A DNA stretch of 64,000 nucleotides from Plazaster borealis (lineage: Eukaryota; Echinodermata; Asteroidea; Forcipulatida; Labidiasteridae). Position numbers and translations under genes: made by a program. Under the pieces are notes generated by a model, which saw only the letters and a program-made list of their open reading frames with translations, was not told the origin of the DNA and did no database searches. Positions 33,765 to 44,909 of this stretch are shown piece by piece (position 1 is the first letter of the stretch; the number at the start of each line of letters is the position of its first letter). The DNA lies in contig CM037459.1 of the NCBI GenBank assembly GCA_021014325.1, positions 18,254,501-18,318,500 of the forward strand, written 5' to 3'.

Positions 33765-34125
33765 ATCAAGTAATAAACCACAAGACTGACTGGGTAAATT
33801 GGTTAATTGTTTGGGGTTGAACAAAGAAAAACTGACTAGAGTGGGATTTGAACCTGCTCCCCCCCCCCCCACTAACGTGCCGGTGCTCCACCAACTCAGC
33901 TATCTAGCCCTATGTTGGCAGTCTCCCTATGTTGTTAATATCTTTGTTTGGGGGTGCCAGTCAGAAGCCATTCAACCTGTAACTGCCATATAGCCAGTGA
34001 TCACACCCAAGTTTACAATACAACCTAGGAAGCAGCAGTACAGGGATCACCTTAAGGGGATGCGATTTTTCATTTCAAATATCAAGTACTAAACCACAAG
34101 AGAAACTGACTGGGTAAATTTGTAA
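33765..34125 (-). mobile_element. S5 SINE flanked by short direct repeats
   Basis: TATCAAGTAATAAACCACAAG and ACTGACTGGGTAAATT occur at 33765 and again at 34081, bracketing an S5 unit (TTGAACAAAGAAAAACTGACT, B-box complement GTGGGATTTGAACCTGCTCC, TTTGTTTGGGGGTGCCAGTCA). The arrangement implies that this repeat can form tandem units of about 315 bp. Confidence 0.65.
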
Positions 34126-34145
34126 ATAGTATATGACAATAATTT

Positions 34146-34395
34146 GGATCAGGTTGGCTCAGTGGTTTCTTTCCCTGCGTTTCACCTCTGCAAACCCGGT
34201 TCGAATCCCACCTCAACCTGGAGCCTTGGCATGTGGATTGGGTTTTCAGTTACTACCTGATTGCATAGGTTTTCCCCATTTGGGGTTTTCCTCCCACATC
34301 TAAAACTGAACATTTCTTCTCGTTTCCTAATCATTCTGTTATTGGGGCTGGCACTGTTGAATGTGTAATAAAACAAATAAATAAATAAATAATGC
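34146..34395 (+). mobile_element. tRNA-derived SINE, family S4
   Basis: GGTTGGCTCAGTGGTTTCTT (A-box-like), ACCCGGTTCGAATCCCACC (B-box), then GGTTTTCCCCATTTGGGG and TTTTCCTCCCACATCTAAAA, and an (AAAT)n tail at 34370-34392. Confidence 0.8.
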
Positions 34396-34449
34396 TGTAA
34401 CATTACCCGCATCACTGATGACTCAATGGTGCAACCCAAAACAAGTTCA

Positions 34450-34590
34450 CATAGTCTTCATATAAAGAGTTTTAAATGTTTTACTCAAAAGGGAGAATCT
34501 TTGCCAACCAAGTTATATATTTTGTGTTACTCGAGGCCACCCATACCAAATGGTTGCCAATGCTTGTAAATAGAATTAAGGTTTTTAGAA
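34450..34590. repeat. dispersed repeat K, copy 3
   Basis: TCTTCATATAAAGAGTTTTA, TTTGCCAACCAAGTTATATA, TTTTGTGTTACTCGAGGCCAC and GGTTGCCAATGCTTGTAAAT match copy 1 at 7375-7505. Confidence 0.5.
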
Positions 34591-34854
34591 ATGAAAATGC
34601 CTAAGAAAATGCACAGTAAATGGAAGTAAAGTGATTAACAGATTATAACTTTTGGCTTAGATAGACAAAGAGCTTTCCTTTAAAATCCAACACTTGGAAG
34701 TAAGACTACTTCTACAGTGTTTTAAAAAAAACTAAGATTAAAATTAAAACCTTTTAAACCCTGTTGATTTCTTGATACTTGGATGGTTTTATCTTGCCTT
34801 ATTTGGTATTGTCCTCACTCTTCTTTGTTTGCCTGAATATTTTGCCAGTGGACA

Positions 34855-35060
34855 CTTTTAAAGGTAGAGTCATAGATTGGTACAACAAAAGTTAAAGGCC
34901 ATAAAAACTTACTTGGTAAGAAGCACTGCAGCTGTTGATTGTATAAATTATTTTGAGAAAGCATTCCCTTCGAAGAAATATGGTTTGGATAATTTTTCAG
35001 CCAAAACATTTGAATCTGAGAAATGATTAATGCATGAATCGTTTCGGTCTCCGACTTTGT
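34855..35060 (-). mobile_element. family A MITE, diverged, one half with centre
   Basis: TTTAAAGGTAGAGTCATAGAT resembles the end of the copy at 23676. ACTTACTTGGTAAGAAGCAC and CAGCTGTTGATTGTATAAATT follow. The centre is GAATCTGAGAAATGATTAAT/GCATGAATCGTTTC. The other half is missing. Confidence 0.6.
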
Positions 35061-35117
35061 GGTCTCGACTACAACACTGGCGTCTACCAATAAAAAGTCA
35101 TGTTGGTCACATGATTG

Positions 35118-35335
35118 TTAAGGCCATGTCACACGAGCTAATTTACAGGCAACCAGTTCCAGGCAATCTCCAGGAAGAAAAAACATTCACATGTTAATTT
35201 GCTCGTAATTGTCTGTGGGACAGTAAGATAGTATAAGAAAAATGTCTGCTGTACTACCGGAGTGCTCCTTTTGCATGCAGTGCAGTTGGTTGCCTCCAAG
35301 TTGCCTGTAAAAATTGCCTCCTGTGACAAGGCCTT
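35118..35335. mobile_element. MITE, family G
   Basis: Termini TTAAGGCCATGTCACACGAG and CTCCTGTGACAAGGCCTTTA are inverted repeats. Just inside, TTACAGGCAACCAG pairs with GTTGCCTGTAAAAA. About 218 bp. No coding capacity. Confidence 0.7.
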
Positions 35336-36016
35336 TAGGTTTTTGTACAATTTTTTAAACAAGTGACCATTGATTGACTTATCTAATTGACACATGATAA
35401 TGAAATAGTTGTTAAAAATATAATGACTGAAATATGTACAGTTTTTAGGAGAACCCCCAAGTCTGCAATATGAAAGCCAGATTTTTTTATCAAAACAATT
35501 TCCTTGCGGCAAACAACATTCCCCAATCCCTGATGGATTATTCGTGCACTTGGGACTTAGTATCATCCATTATTCATAGTGTAATCATCCAGTTTAATAT
35601 CAAAAATTAAATACATAATTTAGTCTGCTTGTCTATGTGTAACAAGAAAGTACATGGATTATTTATAAAGATAATCTGTTTTGAAGCGCATTGAAAAACG
35701 ACTACTCAAAGAAAACGATTTTTAAGATGCTCGTTCATTCTCCGATGACTGGCCAGCCGACACAACAAGGGTAGACAACGGACAATCAGACAGGAGACGT
35801 AGGAAATGAAAAACATTTATGTAATTCTTCTTTGGCAAACATTCATGTTTTTCCCAGAGTGCAGATTGGCCGAGATGATGGCAGCCGATTTTAAAGGGCA
35901 AATCCTTGTTGTATCAACAAAAACATTCTTCTAAGATACAACAACGCACAAGCGCCAAATTGGAAGCTGCGACTACAGCTGTTGCTATGGGCATTCTATT
36001 CTGTAATGCTTGTTCA
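35336..36016. other. no gene recognised
   Basis: No exon or repeat assigned. Confidence 0.5.
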
Positions 36017-36213
36017 GGGCCCAATTTCATAGAGCTGCTGAAGCACAAAAAGTAGCCAAGCACAACAAAATTATGCTTAGCAGAATAAGGTAACCAGCTA
36101 AAATACCATTTCACATGCACCATTTGTGACTGGTATACTGCTTGTTTTTGCTTAGCAGGAAATTGTTAAGCAATATTTTCTGCTTAAGCATGGCTCTATA
36201 TGAAATTGGGCCC
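36017..36213. mobile_element. foldback MITE, family B copy 2
   Basis: GGGCCCAATTTCATAGAGCTG at the left, and AGCATGGCTCTATATGAAATTGGGCCC (in part) at the right. Mirrored AAGCAC and GCTTAGCAG blocks lie between. Confidence 0.85.
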
Positions 36214-36680
36214 AAATGACAACCAAGCTGAAGCAGCCAAAGCCGTAGCCGCTAATTCGGTCGCAGCTAGCTAAGCCTCTCTTGTGTGAGATGCACGTCT
36301 TTACAAAATTTGGATACAGTTTTAATGCACATATTCCTTGAAGTTGAAGTCGACACGTAAACAAAGATACTCCACCACCTTTACTTTTATTTTGAAAAAA
36401 AAAGATCCCCTAAGACATTCTAATTATCAACTTCAACAAAATATCCCTAAGATATTCCGATTGTCTACTTTAATAAATAATCCCATTCACATTCTAATTG
36501 TCTACTAACTTCTTATGTACCCTTTATTACTCAAATCCTTTTACAAGAAAACAGACCAAGGTTTGTAGGCAATAAGACATAATGTTAAAATGCTCCAAGC
36601 ATCCATGCTGACTCTGCAGTCCAGTGGAGTAACTACTTATAGTTGGGAGCAGTGGGGGGGGGGGGGGGTCATCCCCCCGC

Positions 36681-36850
36681 CTCATATGACATATTTATTC
36701 CAATCCTCTAGGATTCAAGAAACATTCTACAAGACATGAAAACTCTTTACTATGAGGGCATGTGCCCCCCCCCCCACATCTCATAGTTATTCCGATCCTC
36801 AAGGATTCAAGAAATATTCTACAAGAGTAATCTTATGCAAACTCTTTACA
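36681..36850. repeat. short diverged tandem duplication with C runs
   Basis: Two units of about 70 bp: TTATTCCAATCCTCTAGGATTC and TTATTCCGATCCTCAAGGATTC, each followed by AAGAAA.ATTCTACAAGA and AAACTCTTTAC. A C run separates them, and a G run lies just upstream at 36655-36668. Confidence 0.65.
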
Positions 36851-37587
36851 TCACGTTGTTTTTTGTTCCATTTTCTTAGAAGTTGGTGTGCAGTGGCTTG
36901 TTTTGTTCATATTATTGTAAATCTCTTGGTTTTCAGACAAGTGACCTTGGCATTACATTCAATGAGTATAAATTGTCGTGAAGAACCGTCCACTTCAGGC
37001 ACACACATTTCAACAGCTAGAAAAACAAATAACTTTCACATTTCAAATACGGCGAATGTTGATGCAGCACTCTCTCTTTTAAGATACGGACGCCTTCGTT
37101 TATTTACTGATTTTCTTCCTCAAGATGAGCTTCACCGGTCCAAACAGCAAGCAATGAACCAATCATGACAACACAAAGACCTTCCCACAAGCTCTCTTCC
37201 TCAGCCATCAAACCTTGTGGTCCTTTTAAAAGATTACCCCGTAATTCCATGCTCCGCTCTAAAAGGCCTCTGAGGCAGTGCATGTATCAGATTTCTGATC
37301 GGTGCTCAGAATAATCGGTGAAAAACAGTACAGAGTGACGCGGCTTTGCAACTTTGCTAGTGTTGCGTTTCTAGGTAAAAACTTCGTGACATGTGAAGAA
37401 AGTGGGGCTAAGATGTACATTATCCCACTCAGCCAGCAGCAATATTAAAGCAAAATCTTTGAGTGGTAAAAATAGTCTTGTGACATTTGTCTTTTAAAAC
37501 TGAAAAGATGGAAAGAAAGAAGGTGAATTTAAAAATAGAACACTATAGTTTACTTCCTTTACACTGCCAATAAGTGTTTCAAACCTT
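36851..37587. other. no gene recognised
   Basis: A 138-codon open frame overlaps the start of this stretch but has no family resemblance and runs into the tandem duplication; I do not call it. Confidence 0.45.
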
Positions 37588-38250
37588 AAAGGCATAGTTC
37601 ACGTTTGGTAATGACTCGGATAATCAATGGCATTAAAAAATGACTCGGTAAAAAGTACAGCAGCTTTGGATAGTATAATGCATTTTGAGAAACTTTTCAC
37701 TACGAAGTACTGCTGTTATGGAAAAATATATCACTTTTTATCCCCAAAAACATTTTAATCTAAGCATTACACATAACGCTTCTCAGAGTGTGTATTACAA
37801 TGCAGATTATTCTTCCTGCATGGACATAACCACTCCAGATTTTCGGCAATATCTCAAAAACGCTACCATCTTTTTAAATGAATTTTTCACAGGTTAGTTT
37901 TGGTAAGGATAACAAACAGAATTGTTAAATTTAGTCTGAAAGCTTACTGATTATGAAGTTCATACTAGAACCATTTTTTTCTTTTGTGAAATATTTCCCT
38001 CTGAAATGAAGTCATATTCGAGAAAACTGTATCTGAAAACCTAAAAAAATGCAACAGCTGATTTTGGTTGTTACAACCAAAATAAAGGACAATGTGTTTA
38101 CATGCTGAAAATTGTGCATGGTCTTACACAATTTTCTCATGACTCACACAACGGATTAAGCCCAAATTTTCACAGGTTTGTTATTTCATATTTATGGTTG
38201 ATCACACAAAACATGAGCACTGTCTGCAACTATTTTGACAGCTCTACCAA
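37588..38250. mobile_element. diverged family A-like MITE sequence, composite
   Basis: TTAAAGGCATAGTTCACGTTTGG begins a left end. AATGACTCGGTAAAAAGTACAGCAG and TTTTGAGAAACTTTTCACTACG follow. The distal part (CCCAAATTTTCACAGGTTTGTTATTTCAT) is the opposite outer half. Extra sequence lies between, so it is probably two overlapping remnants. Confidence 0.5.
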
Positions 38251-38380
38251 TACTTCCTCATCTTTCTTTTCAAGACTGACTTTAAGTTTGAACAAACATA
38301 AGAAATTGATGCAAAACTACTGCTAAAATGCTGAAAATCTCCAGAAGACAGCCATGATGAGAGCATACCGGTCGAAATGT

Positions 38381-38802
38381 GGCGTGTCGTGGCCGGGCGG
38401 ATAAGAACACCGAACTCAAGCTCTGGTGTTTCTGATCAGCAGAGTGTGGGTTCGAATCCCAGCCGTGACACTTGTGTCCTTAAGCAAGACACTTAACCAC
38501 ATGCTTCGTCCTTCGGATGGGACTTTAAGCCGTAGATCCCCTGTGTTGTGTAATGCACATAAAAGAACCCAGTGCAATTATCGTAAAGAGAAGGGGTTCG
38601 CCCCGGTGTTCCTGGTTTGATTGGCTGCATATTGCACCACAGCACCTTGTAAACTATTACATGGTGCTATGCAAAGGAATAGGTCTCATACTTCAACACC
38701 TAACCCCACTTACCTTGTAGGAAGAAATACTGAGCACTTTGAGACACCCATCGGAAGTATAAAGCGCTATATAAGAACTGCTTATTATTATTATTATTAT
38801 TA
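38381..38802 (+). mobile_element. full-length tRNA-derived SINE, family S1
   Basis: The most complete S1 copy. Head GCGTGTCGTGGCCGGGCGG, CTCAAGCTCTGGTGTTTCTG and B-box GTGGGTTCGAATCCCAGCC. Body GTGTCCTTAAGCAAGACACT, CGTCCTTCGGATGGGAC, AAAGCCGTAGATCCC, AGAAGGGGTTCGCCCC and GGTGCTATGCAAAGGAATAG. It ends AAGCGCTATATAAGAACTGC followed by (TTA)n. The 3' end resembles the LINE tails at 46780 and 57475. Confidence 0.9.
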
Positions 38803-39630
38803 ATGTCAGGGACCAAACAGGTGCTTCTCAGCCACCATCACTTAAAAAATGAGATTGCACCAAACATAGTGGTGTTCAACAATCTCATTTTCATTATTCT
38901 CTCGATGGTTTGCAATCAAAGTTTCTATTTGTATTAAGCTTAATCCTATTATCTATTATGACCATATCAAAATGATATCAAATTGATGAGATTATTAAGC
39001 AGCAGTTTATTAAGCAGCAGTACTGAAAATTACTTTAGGGTAACATTTTAGGGAGGCACAAGGGGGTGCATAATTTTTTTAAGTGTAAAATAAAATATGT
39101 TGTCTGTATGTAAATGGAAAAATTGAAACTATCACATTAAAGCTAAAATTAACAATTTACTCTGGCAATTTTTTTTAATCAAAAGTCCAAATTTGAAATG
39201 GGGGGGGGGGGGGGCACGGCCACCAATAGGGGAGCATGTGCCCTCTGTGCCCTCCCCCCCTCGTTATGCCACTGTTTAGCGGGGCACAGAGGGAAAATAT
39301 ATTTTTTGGGAATTGTGCTTTTGATGAAAAAAGCACTGAATTTGGCAGTCAGAGTATATCATGAGAAAGTTATCATCAAAAATCTTTAATTTCAAAACAA
39401 CTGCCATTGCTTGTTATTCTTCTTATAATTTTGAGGACAAATTTGCGATTGCCCTACAGTCAAATATCTTGCTCAAGACATTGTTCGAACTGTGTGCCCA
39501 ATTACAAGCTTGTATCATAAATGGTATTCCCATTACCTACATGATGTACTAATTTTAAACATAATTTTGTGTGCTTTACATTTTGCAACCCCCCCCCCCC
39601 CCAAAAAAAAAAAAAAAAAAAAGAAGAAGC
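38803..39630. other. no gene recognised; G, C and A runs
   Basis: Only homopolymers stand out: G run 39200-39213, C run and A run at 39589-39622. The short frames across them are low-complexity. Confidence 0.5.
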
Positions 39631-39989
39631 AGGTTATACCTTTGGTAATTACTCCCAAAAATTAATTGGAAAAGAGCACTGGAGAGCTGTTTATATGATT
39701 AAACATTGTTAGAAACGACCCCCTTTTAAGTTATGTAGTTTTAGAGAAAGAGTAATGTTTTCTCATCCCAAAATTGAATCTGAGAAAGGCGTCAGGCACG
39801 AAGCCCTTCTCAGGCATCTGAAAGCACACAATTCTATGCAACAAGGATGTTTTTTCTTTCATTATTTTCTTGCAACTTCGATGACCGTTTTGATCCCAAA
39901 TTTTCATAGGTTGGTTATTTTATGCATATGTTGGGATACACCAAGTGAGGATACTGGTCTTTGACACCAAAAGTATACCCTGCCTTTAA
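39631..39989 (-). mobile_element. TTAA MITE, family A copy 4 (centre type 2)
   Basis: The left end is eroded (GGTTATACCTTTGGTAATT) and the right end is CCTGCCTTTAAA. The outer halves match. The centre GAGAAAGGCGTCAGGCACG and AAGCCCTTCTC (39782-39811) is a decayed type 2 palindrome. Confidence 0.8.
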
Positions 39990-40416
39990 AGCAAAATGGG
40001 GTTGAACTGGAGACACGCGGGTCTTCTTGTCTCTGTCTTATTATCATATTCTGAAAGATGGGACAGTTATTCACTCTTTAAGTAGTCTACCTGGGACTGC
40101 ACCTGAAGGCATGCACAACCACTCTCACAGGATCTTGTGATGGACCATTGCCGTGTCCGGGATCACCTAATTCATTTTATATGCATCGACTAGAACAGAC
40201 CATATGAATTATGGACTAATAAAGGAAGGTTATTACCTACACGATGTGTGTCGGCCTGGAATATAAGGCCATCTTGGAACTGAGTCACTCTGGTTATGGC
40301 TGGTGAAGCTGTTGGCTGCATAATATCATCAATGTCCGAGGACGAAACTGCTGTATTGCCATAACAATAGCCAAAGTCACTTTTTGGGGGTGTGACAAAG
40401 TCTAATTCTAGACCTG

Positions 40417-41191
40417 GGCCCGATTTCATAACTGCTTAAAGGAAGCATACACTTTTGGTAATTGTCAAAGACCAGTATCCTCACTTGGTGTATCCCAAAA
40501 TATGCATAAAATACCAAACCAGTGAAAATTTTGACTCAATTGGTCATCAAAGTCAGTGAAAATTTTGACTCAATTGGTCATCAAAGTTGCAAAAAAATAA
40601 TGAAAGAAAAAAACACCCTTCTTGCATGGAATTGTGTGCTTTCAGATTCCTGAGAAAGGTTTCATGCCTGAAGCTTTTCTCAGATTCAATTTTTTTGGTG
40701 ACAAATTACTCTTTCTCTGAAACTTTATTACATCAAAGGGGGTTGTTTCTAACAATTTTTTATAATATCAACAGCTCTCCAGTGCTCTTTACCAAGTAAC
40801 TTTTTATGGTAATTAATTGTTTGAGTAATTACCAAACGTGTCCAGTGCCTTTAAAAACAATTTTTGGTTAAAGGGATTTGTTAAAGGGAAAGGGTTAAAG
40901 GGATTAAATTTGCTTACAAATTCTTTGTTAAGCAAAAAACAAACAGGATAGTAGTCACAGTATGTTACATGCTATTTTGTTGGTAACTTGATTCCGATTA
41001 TAAGCCTAATTTTGTAGTGCTTAAGTACACAAAGTAGCTTAGCACAAACAAATTATGCTTACCAGAATAAGGTTACCAGCCAAAATACCATGTCACATGT
41101 ACCCTCTGTGACTAGCGTCCTGCTTATTTTTGCTCAGCAGGAAATTATTAAGCATTGGTTTCTGCTTAAGCAGCTCTTTGAAATTGAGCCC
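40417..41191. mobile_element. family B MITE sequence split by a family A insertion
   Basis: GGGCCCGATTTCATAACTGC at 40417-40436 is a family B end that stops at TTAA, where family A begins. B-like sequence resumes at about 40905 (TTGCTTACAAATTC..GTTAAGCAAAAAAC). A further B copy follows at about 41005-41191, with GTAGTGCTTAAGTACACAAAG and TTTCTGCTTAAGCAGCTCTT at its right end. Confidence 0.65.
40436..40854 (+). mobile_element. TTAA MITE, family A copy 5 (centre type 2)
   Basis: Ends TTAAAGGAAGCATACAC and GTCCAGTGCCTTTAA. The centre CTGAGAAAGGTTTCATGCC and GAAGCTTTTCTCAG lies at 40650-40683. A 34-bp internal direct repeat (CAGTGAAAATTTTGACTCAA...) occurs at 40521 and 40555. Confidence 0.87.
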
Positions 41192-41417
41192 AGTGTTTGT
41201 TGGTTTTTATGCTATTCATCATTCACCATCACATCAATAATATTACAAATGCACACAAGAACCTAGCGTTTGTCTTTTAAAGGCTGTTTTCTCAACTATG
41301 ACCGTACCTTGGACAGATATATTTGTCTGGAGGATTGAACTTTATAATCAGTGAGGTTTCAGAATAAAAAAATGATCAATTTATTTATTAATGATAACAC
41401 TCTAACCATGTACTTGG

Positions 41418-41873
41418 CTTAAAGACAAAGTAGGGTTGGTAACTGTCACAACAAATTTAAGTTTCAGAGAGCTCATCACTGATTATGAAGATCGAACCCA
41501 ACACCAATTCTTCAGAGAATACCTGAAGGGTGTGTACAACACTGGTAATAATGAAATTATAAATGCTCACAGATTTGCACATAACTCACATGGTAAAAAG
41601 ATGGTCATGGTAGAAAACTTCCCTTGAAATAGTTTTGCTTTAAATGCCATAGTTTTTACGAAATGAGTAAAATAATAGTATTTATCCTGCAGGATAAATT
41701 CCAATGTTTGAAAAAAAGGTAAACACATAAGGGGGTTTTTCACTGTTTTCTCATGACTCCGAAGACCGATTTAGCTTAAACTTTCACAGGTTTGTTATTT
41801 CATGTATACGTTGGGTCACATCGAGTTTGGATACAGGTCTTTGGCAATTACCAATGTTGTACACACCCTTTAA
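41418..41873. mobile_element. diverged family A MITE (centre type 4)
   Basis: TTAAAGACAAAGTAGGGTTGG at the left and TGTACACACCCTTTAA at the right. The outer right half (TTTCACAGGTTTGTTATTTCAT, GTTGGGTCACATCG, GGTCTTTGGCAATTACC) matches family A. The centre is an unrelated palindrome, TTTATCCTGCAGGATAAA, at 41683-41700. Confidence 0.65.
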
Positions 41874-41965
41874 AAAGAGCGGGATTTGAACAAACGACCT
41901 CCGGTTTAACGTGCCAGTGCTCTACCAACTCAGCTATCTAGCCCTATGTTGGTGGTCTCCATAAC
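41874..41965 (-). mobile_element. S5 SINE fragment
   Basis: AGAGCGGGATTTGAACAAACG, then GTGCCAGTGCTCTACCAACTC and AGCTATCTAGCCCTATGTTGG: the tRNA-like head of S5, complement strand. Confidence 0.6.
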
Positions 41966-42079
41966 ACAGGTTGTTTGTAATAATAGTACACAGTTCTTAT
42001 CACTTTATCACACTCGAAGGCAGCCCAATTGCTCAAAAATATTTTCTACAAGGTATGCGGAGCAATATTAGAAATATAC

Positions 42080-42348
42080 AACCCATTTATTTACACAGCA
42101 CCATGTAACGGTTTACATAGTGCTGTAGCACAACCTGCAGCCAACATACTAGAAAACACCGGGGCAAACCCCTTCTCTAAACGACATGCATTACACAAAA
42201 CACTTTAATGGCTCATCCGAAGGATGAAGCAATAATGGAGAAGTGCCTACTTAAGGAAGCAAGTGTCAAGACCAGGGGTCAAACCCACACTTTGCTGATC
42301 AGAAACACCAGAGCTTGAGTCCAGTGACCTCTCTGCCACGACACGCCA
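42080..42348 (-). mobile_element. tRNA-derived SINE, family S1
   Basis: The complement of the S1 order. The head GCGTGTCGTGGCAGAG is at 42348, then CTCAAGCTCTGGTGTTTCTG, a weakened B-box, ACGGTTTACATAGTGCTG and the 3' part near 42080. The terminal (TTA)n is missing. Confidence 0.82.
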
Positions 42349-42902
42349 CAAACCCCCAAATCACCATTGCTTATTTTGATTGTCACAATTTAAATAAGCC
42401 TGATATGAATGTGGTAATCCCTGACAAGACATAGAACGTCACTCAAAACAATGAAACACAGAATTCGATGACATTTTCATAGGTCAGTTTATCAAAAACT
42501 AGAAGGAGGGAATGAACTTCAATGACGCAGTGCTGTACTTTTTTCTCCCCTTTATTAATATCATGGGTGACTTCTCGAGGGATACACGTTGGCAGTTAGT
42601 CTACATGGTAACAAACATGCCTGACTGCACTTTTGTCAGTGCTTCTCCCTAATGTGTTTTACACGTTAATCATTATCTTAAATGCTCGTGTATGATTACA
42701 ATAAAATAAACTCTATATAATGACAGTGCAAATCTTGCGCCTTGGACCCCGTTAAAGTGTGGGGGTTTTGTTTGCGTCACACTTTAAAGCAATGTGCATG
42801 GGAATCCAAAGCTTCCACAAAATGTCAAAACATTCGCCACTTGATCACATTTACACTGATTGAGAAAACCTCTGTATTAATACAGTATTTCAAAAATACA
42901 TA
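42349..42902. other. no gene recognised
   Basis: No exon or repeat family assigned. Confidence 0.5.
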
Positions 42903-43186
42903 ATAAATAATAATAATAATGTGTAATTATTATCCGCTTTTTCAAGCCAAGTAGGCCCTCAAAGCGTCTTATATCATTATTACCCCGGGCCCTTAGGAGT
43001 ATGCAGCACCGGCAATTGAATGGTTCACAGGTTGCTAATCATTTACATCAACAATCTCTACCCTAACGGGTACCCAATTACTCCAGAGTGATGACAAGCA
43101 ATTAAAGTAAAGTGTCTTGCTCAAGGACACATCTTCACCGGGATTCGAACCCACAATCCCTTAGACCGCTCAGCCACAAGATGCGT
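42903..43186 (-). mobile_element. tRNA-derived SINE, family S2
   Basis: The (TAA)n tail at 42903-42920 marks the 3' end. Then TCAAAGCGTCTTATATCATT, GCCCTTAGGAGTATGCAGC, AGTGTCTTGCTCAAGGACAC, GGGATTCGAACCCACAATCC (B-box complement) and AGACCGCTCAGCCACAAG (A-box complement). Confidence 0.85.
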
Positions 43187-43215
43187 CTGTTAGCCCATGT
43201 ACAAGACCCCCGGGA

Positions 43216-43340
43216 CTAGGCTCGATTTCACAATGAGCTAAGATTGATCTTCAGATGTGTATCAGTCTTAATTGCACAATATCACTAAGGCGATATTGAC
43301 AACTCATCTTAAGATGAATAGTGCTTTGTGAAACCGAGCC
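43216..43340. mobile_element. foldback MITE, family D copy 1
   Basis: Begins AGGCTCGATTTCACAATGAG and ends GTGCTTTGTGAAACCGAGCC. CTAAGATTGATCTTCAGATG pairs with CATCTTAAGATGAATAGTGC. About 125 bp. Confidence 0.8.
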
Positions 43341-43342
43341 AG

Positions 43343-43479
43343 ACTGGGCTTAATTTCACAAAGAGCTAAGATTGATCTTAAGATGTTTATCAATCTTAAT
43401 TGCTAAGCAAAGTGTGATGTCACAACACAAAATTACTACAAAACAAAATCACTATGATGAATCTTGGGAAACCAAGCCA
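43343..43479. mobile_element. family D MITE copy 2
   Basis: Begins GGGCTTAATTTCACAAAGAGC and ends ATGAATCTTGGGAAACCAAGCC. The interior CTTAATTGCTAAGCAAAGTGTG resembles copy 3 at 47234. Confidence 0.75.
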
Positions 43480-43483
43480 CGCG

Positions 43484-43737
43484 AACCCAATTTCATGGTG
43501 CTGCTTACTGCCAAATTCTGCGCTTGCAATCAACATTCTTTGCTTACAGGGTACAAATGCCCAATATCTGTGCTAGCTGAGTAAGTGAAGAATGCCTATT
43601 AATGTGAAATACACATGCGCACAAGCAAAAATTCCCTACTAATCTGTGAAATACGCTTGAAGTAAGCACGGAATTCCCTGCTTACGTAAGTGCTGACTAT
43701 TTGCTTACGGTATAAGCAGAGCCATGAAACTTGGCCA
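43484..43737. mobile_element. family C MITE copy 4
   Basis: Ends CCCAATTTCATGGTGCTGC and GCAGAGCCATGAAACTTGGCC. Interior blocks AATTCTGCGCTTGCAA, GTGAAATACGCTTGAAGTAAGC and ATTCCCTGCTTACG also occur in copy 2. It follows the two D elements with only a few bases between. Confidence 0.8.
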
Positions 43738-43947
43738 AGGTCACCTAAACTTAATCACAAAAATGTATCTCCATCCGTTGCTGAATATTATTGACTGGCG
43801 TTAGTCATTTGGCAACCAGCTGTCCCATCGATGAATAGGTTAGTTTCTTCAGGACAGACATCTGCAGCATCGATGTAACATCAATCCAGACTCATCAAAA
43901 ACAATTGGAGCACTGTCCTCATAAAACAACAGTAAATGCAAGAAATG

Positions 43948-43978
<31 letters not shown>

Positions 43979-44143
43979 AAAGAAGAAGATGCATCTTAAA
44001 GATACACTTTGAGGAACTATTCATAAAAATGTCATTAGTTTTAACACATAGACAGACACTGAGTTAGGAAGTAAATTTCATTTTCAAACAATAATGAGTG
44101 TAAGAAATAGGACAGAGCAAACAAAAATAATAATAAAAGCATC
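43738..44143. other. no gene recognised; poly-A run
   Basis: An A run of about 23 lies at 43959-43981. Near copies of AGGACACAGCAAA and AGGACAGAGCAAA flank it about 150 bp apart. Confidence 0.45.
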
Positions 44144-44540
44144 TTAAAGGGATTGTATACGTTTGGTAATTGGAACCCACTGTTTGTCTCAATCCTACTT
44201 AGTTGCAGATTTAACCATAAAACTAACCTGTGAAAATTTAATTTCAAAAGGTGGTTGCGTTTTTGAGATATTGCCGAAAATCTGGAGCAGTTATGTCCAC
44301 GCAGAAAGAATAATCTGCAATTGATACATAATCTGAGAAACAGTTCTGACAGAAACGCTTCTCAGATTAAAATTTGTTTAGATACAAACTGATATCTTAT
44401 TCCATAACCATATTATTACTTCAAAGTGAAATGTTTCTCAAAATGCTTTATACTTTCAGAAGCTGCTGTGCTTCTTACCAAGTTAGTTTTCATTGCAATT
44501 AATTTTATGAGTATTTACCAAATGTATACAGACCCTTTAA
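44144..44540 (+). mobile_element. diverged family A MITE (centre type 5)
   Basis: TTAAAGGGATTGTATACGTTTGG and CAAATGTATACAGACCCTTTAA are its inverted ends. The interior is largely unlike copy 1, but CAGAAGCTGCTGTGCTTCTTACC and AGTTAGTTTTCATTGC keep the family order. The centre has arms TAATCTGAGAA / TTCTCAGATTA. Confidence 0.75.
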
Positions 44541-44909
44541 AGATACACTGCAAGGCGAGGCACCAATAATCAGAATAGCGTTCTCTCGCAAGCACCCACG
44601 TACCCGACTGCCCAGGAACAGGATTAGTGCTGATAACAATAGGACAGTAAGCCGACCGGGCGCTCGCGACCGCCCACCAAGACCGATAGTTATCGCCCAG
44701 CCGAATTAAATGCACCTTTTGTGTCCTGCTATTGTGAACGTAACAAAGGAGTCATACAGCTATAAATGCGAGGGGCTGCGAGTGCCTCCACACAGACACA
44801 AAACACTTTCCAACTGCCGATTGCAGTATACTTGGTGTTTGCTTTATAACACAAATCTGACATATTCTGTACGATCGCCAGATGAAAAGTCCCACACATA
44901 GCTCTCGTT

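Noticed and set aside
40190..40429. Minus-strand 79-codon frame with a possible donor (GTAG|GTAATA) as the missing PPCDC N-terminal exon
   Set aside because: Its sequence (QPTASPAITRVTQFQDGL, then IFQADTHR) does not resemble any PPCDC N-terminus, and part of the frame overlaps a family B MITE end at 40417. It could belong to an unknown exon, but I cannot support that.
44545..44710. GC-rich block (CGACCGGGCGCTCGCGACCG) as a small RNA gene
   Set aside because: Stands out in composition from its AT-rich surroundings, but I could not match it to any snRNA, 5S rRNA or tRNA, nor find a second copy here.
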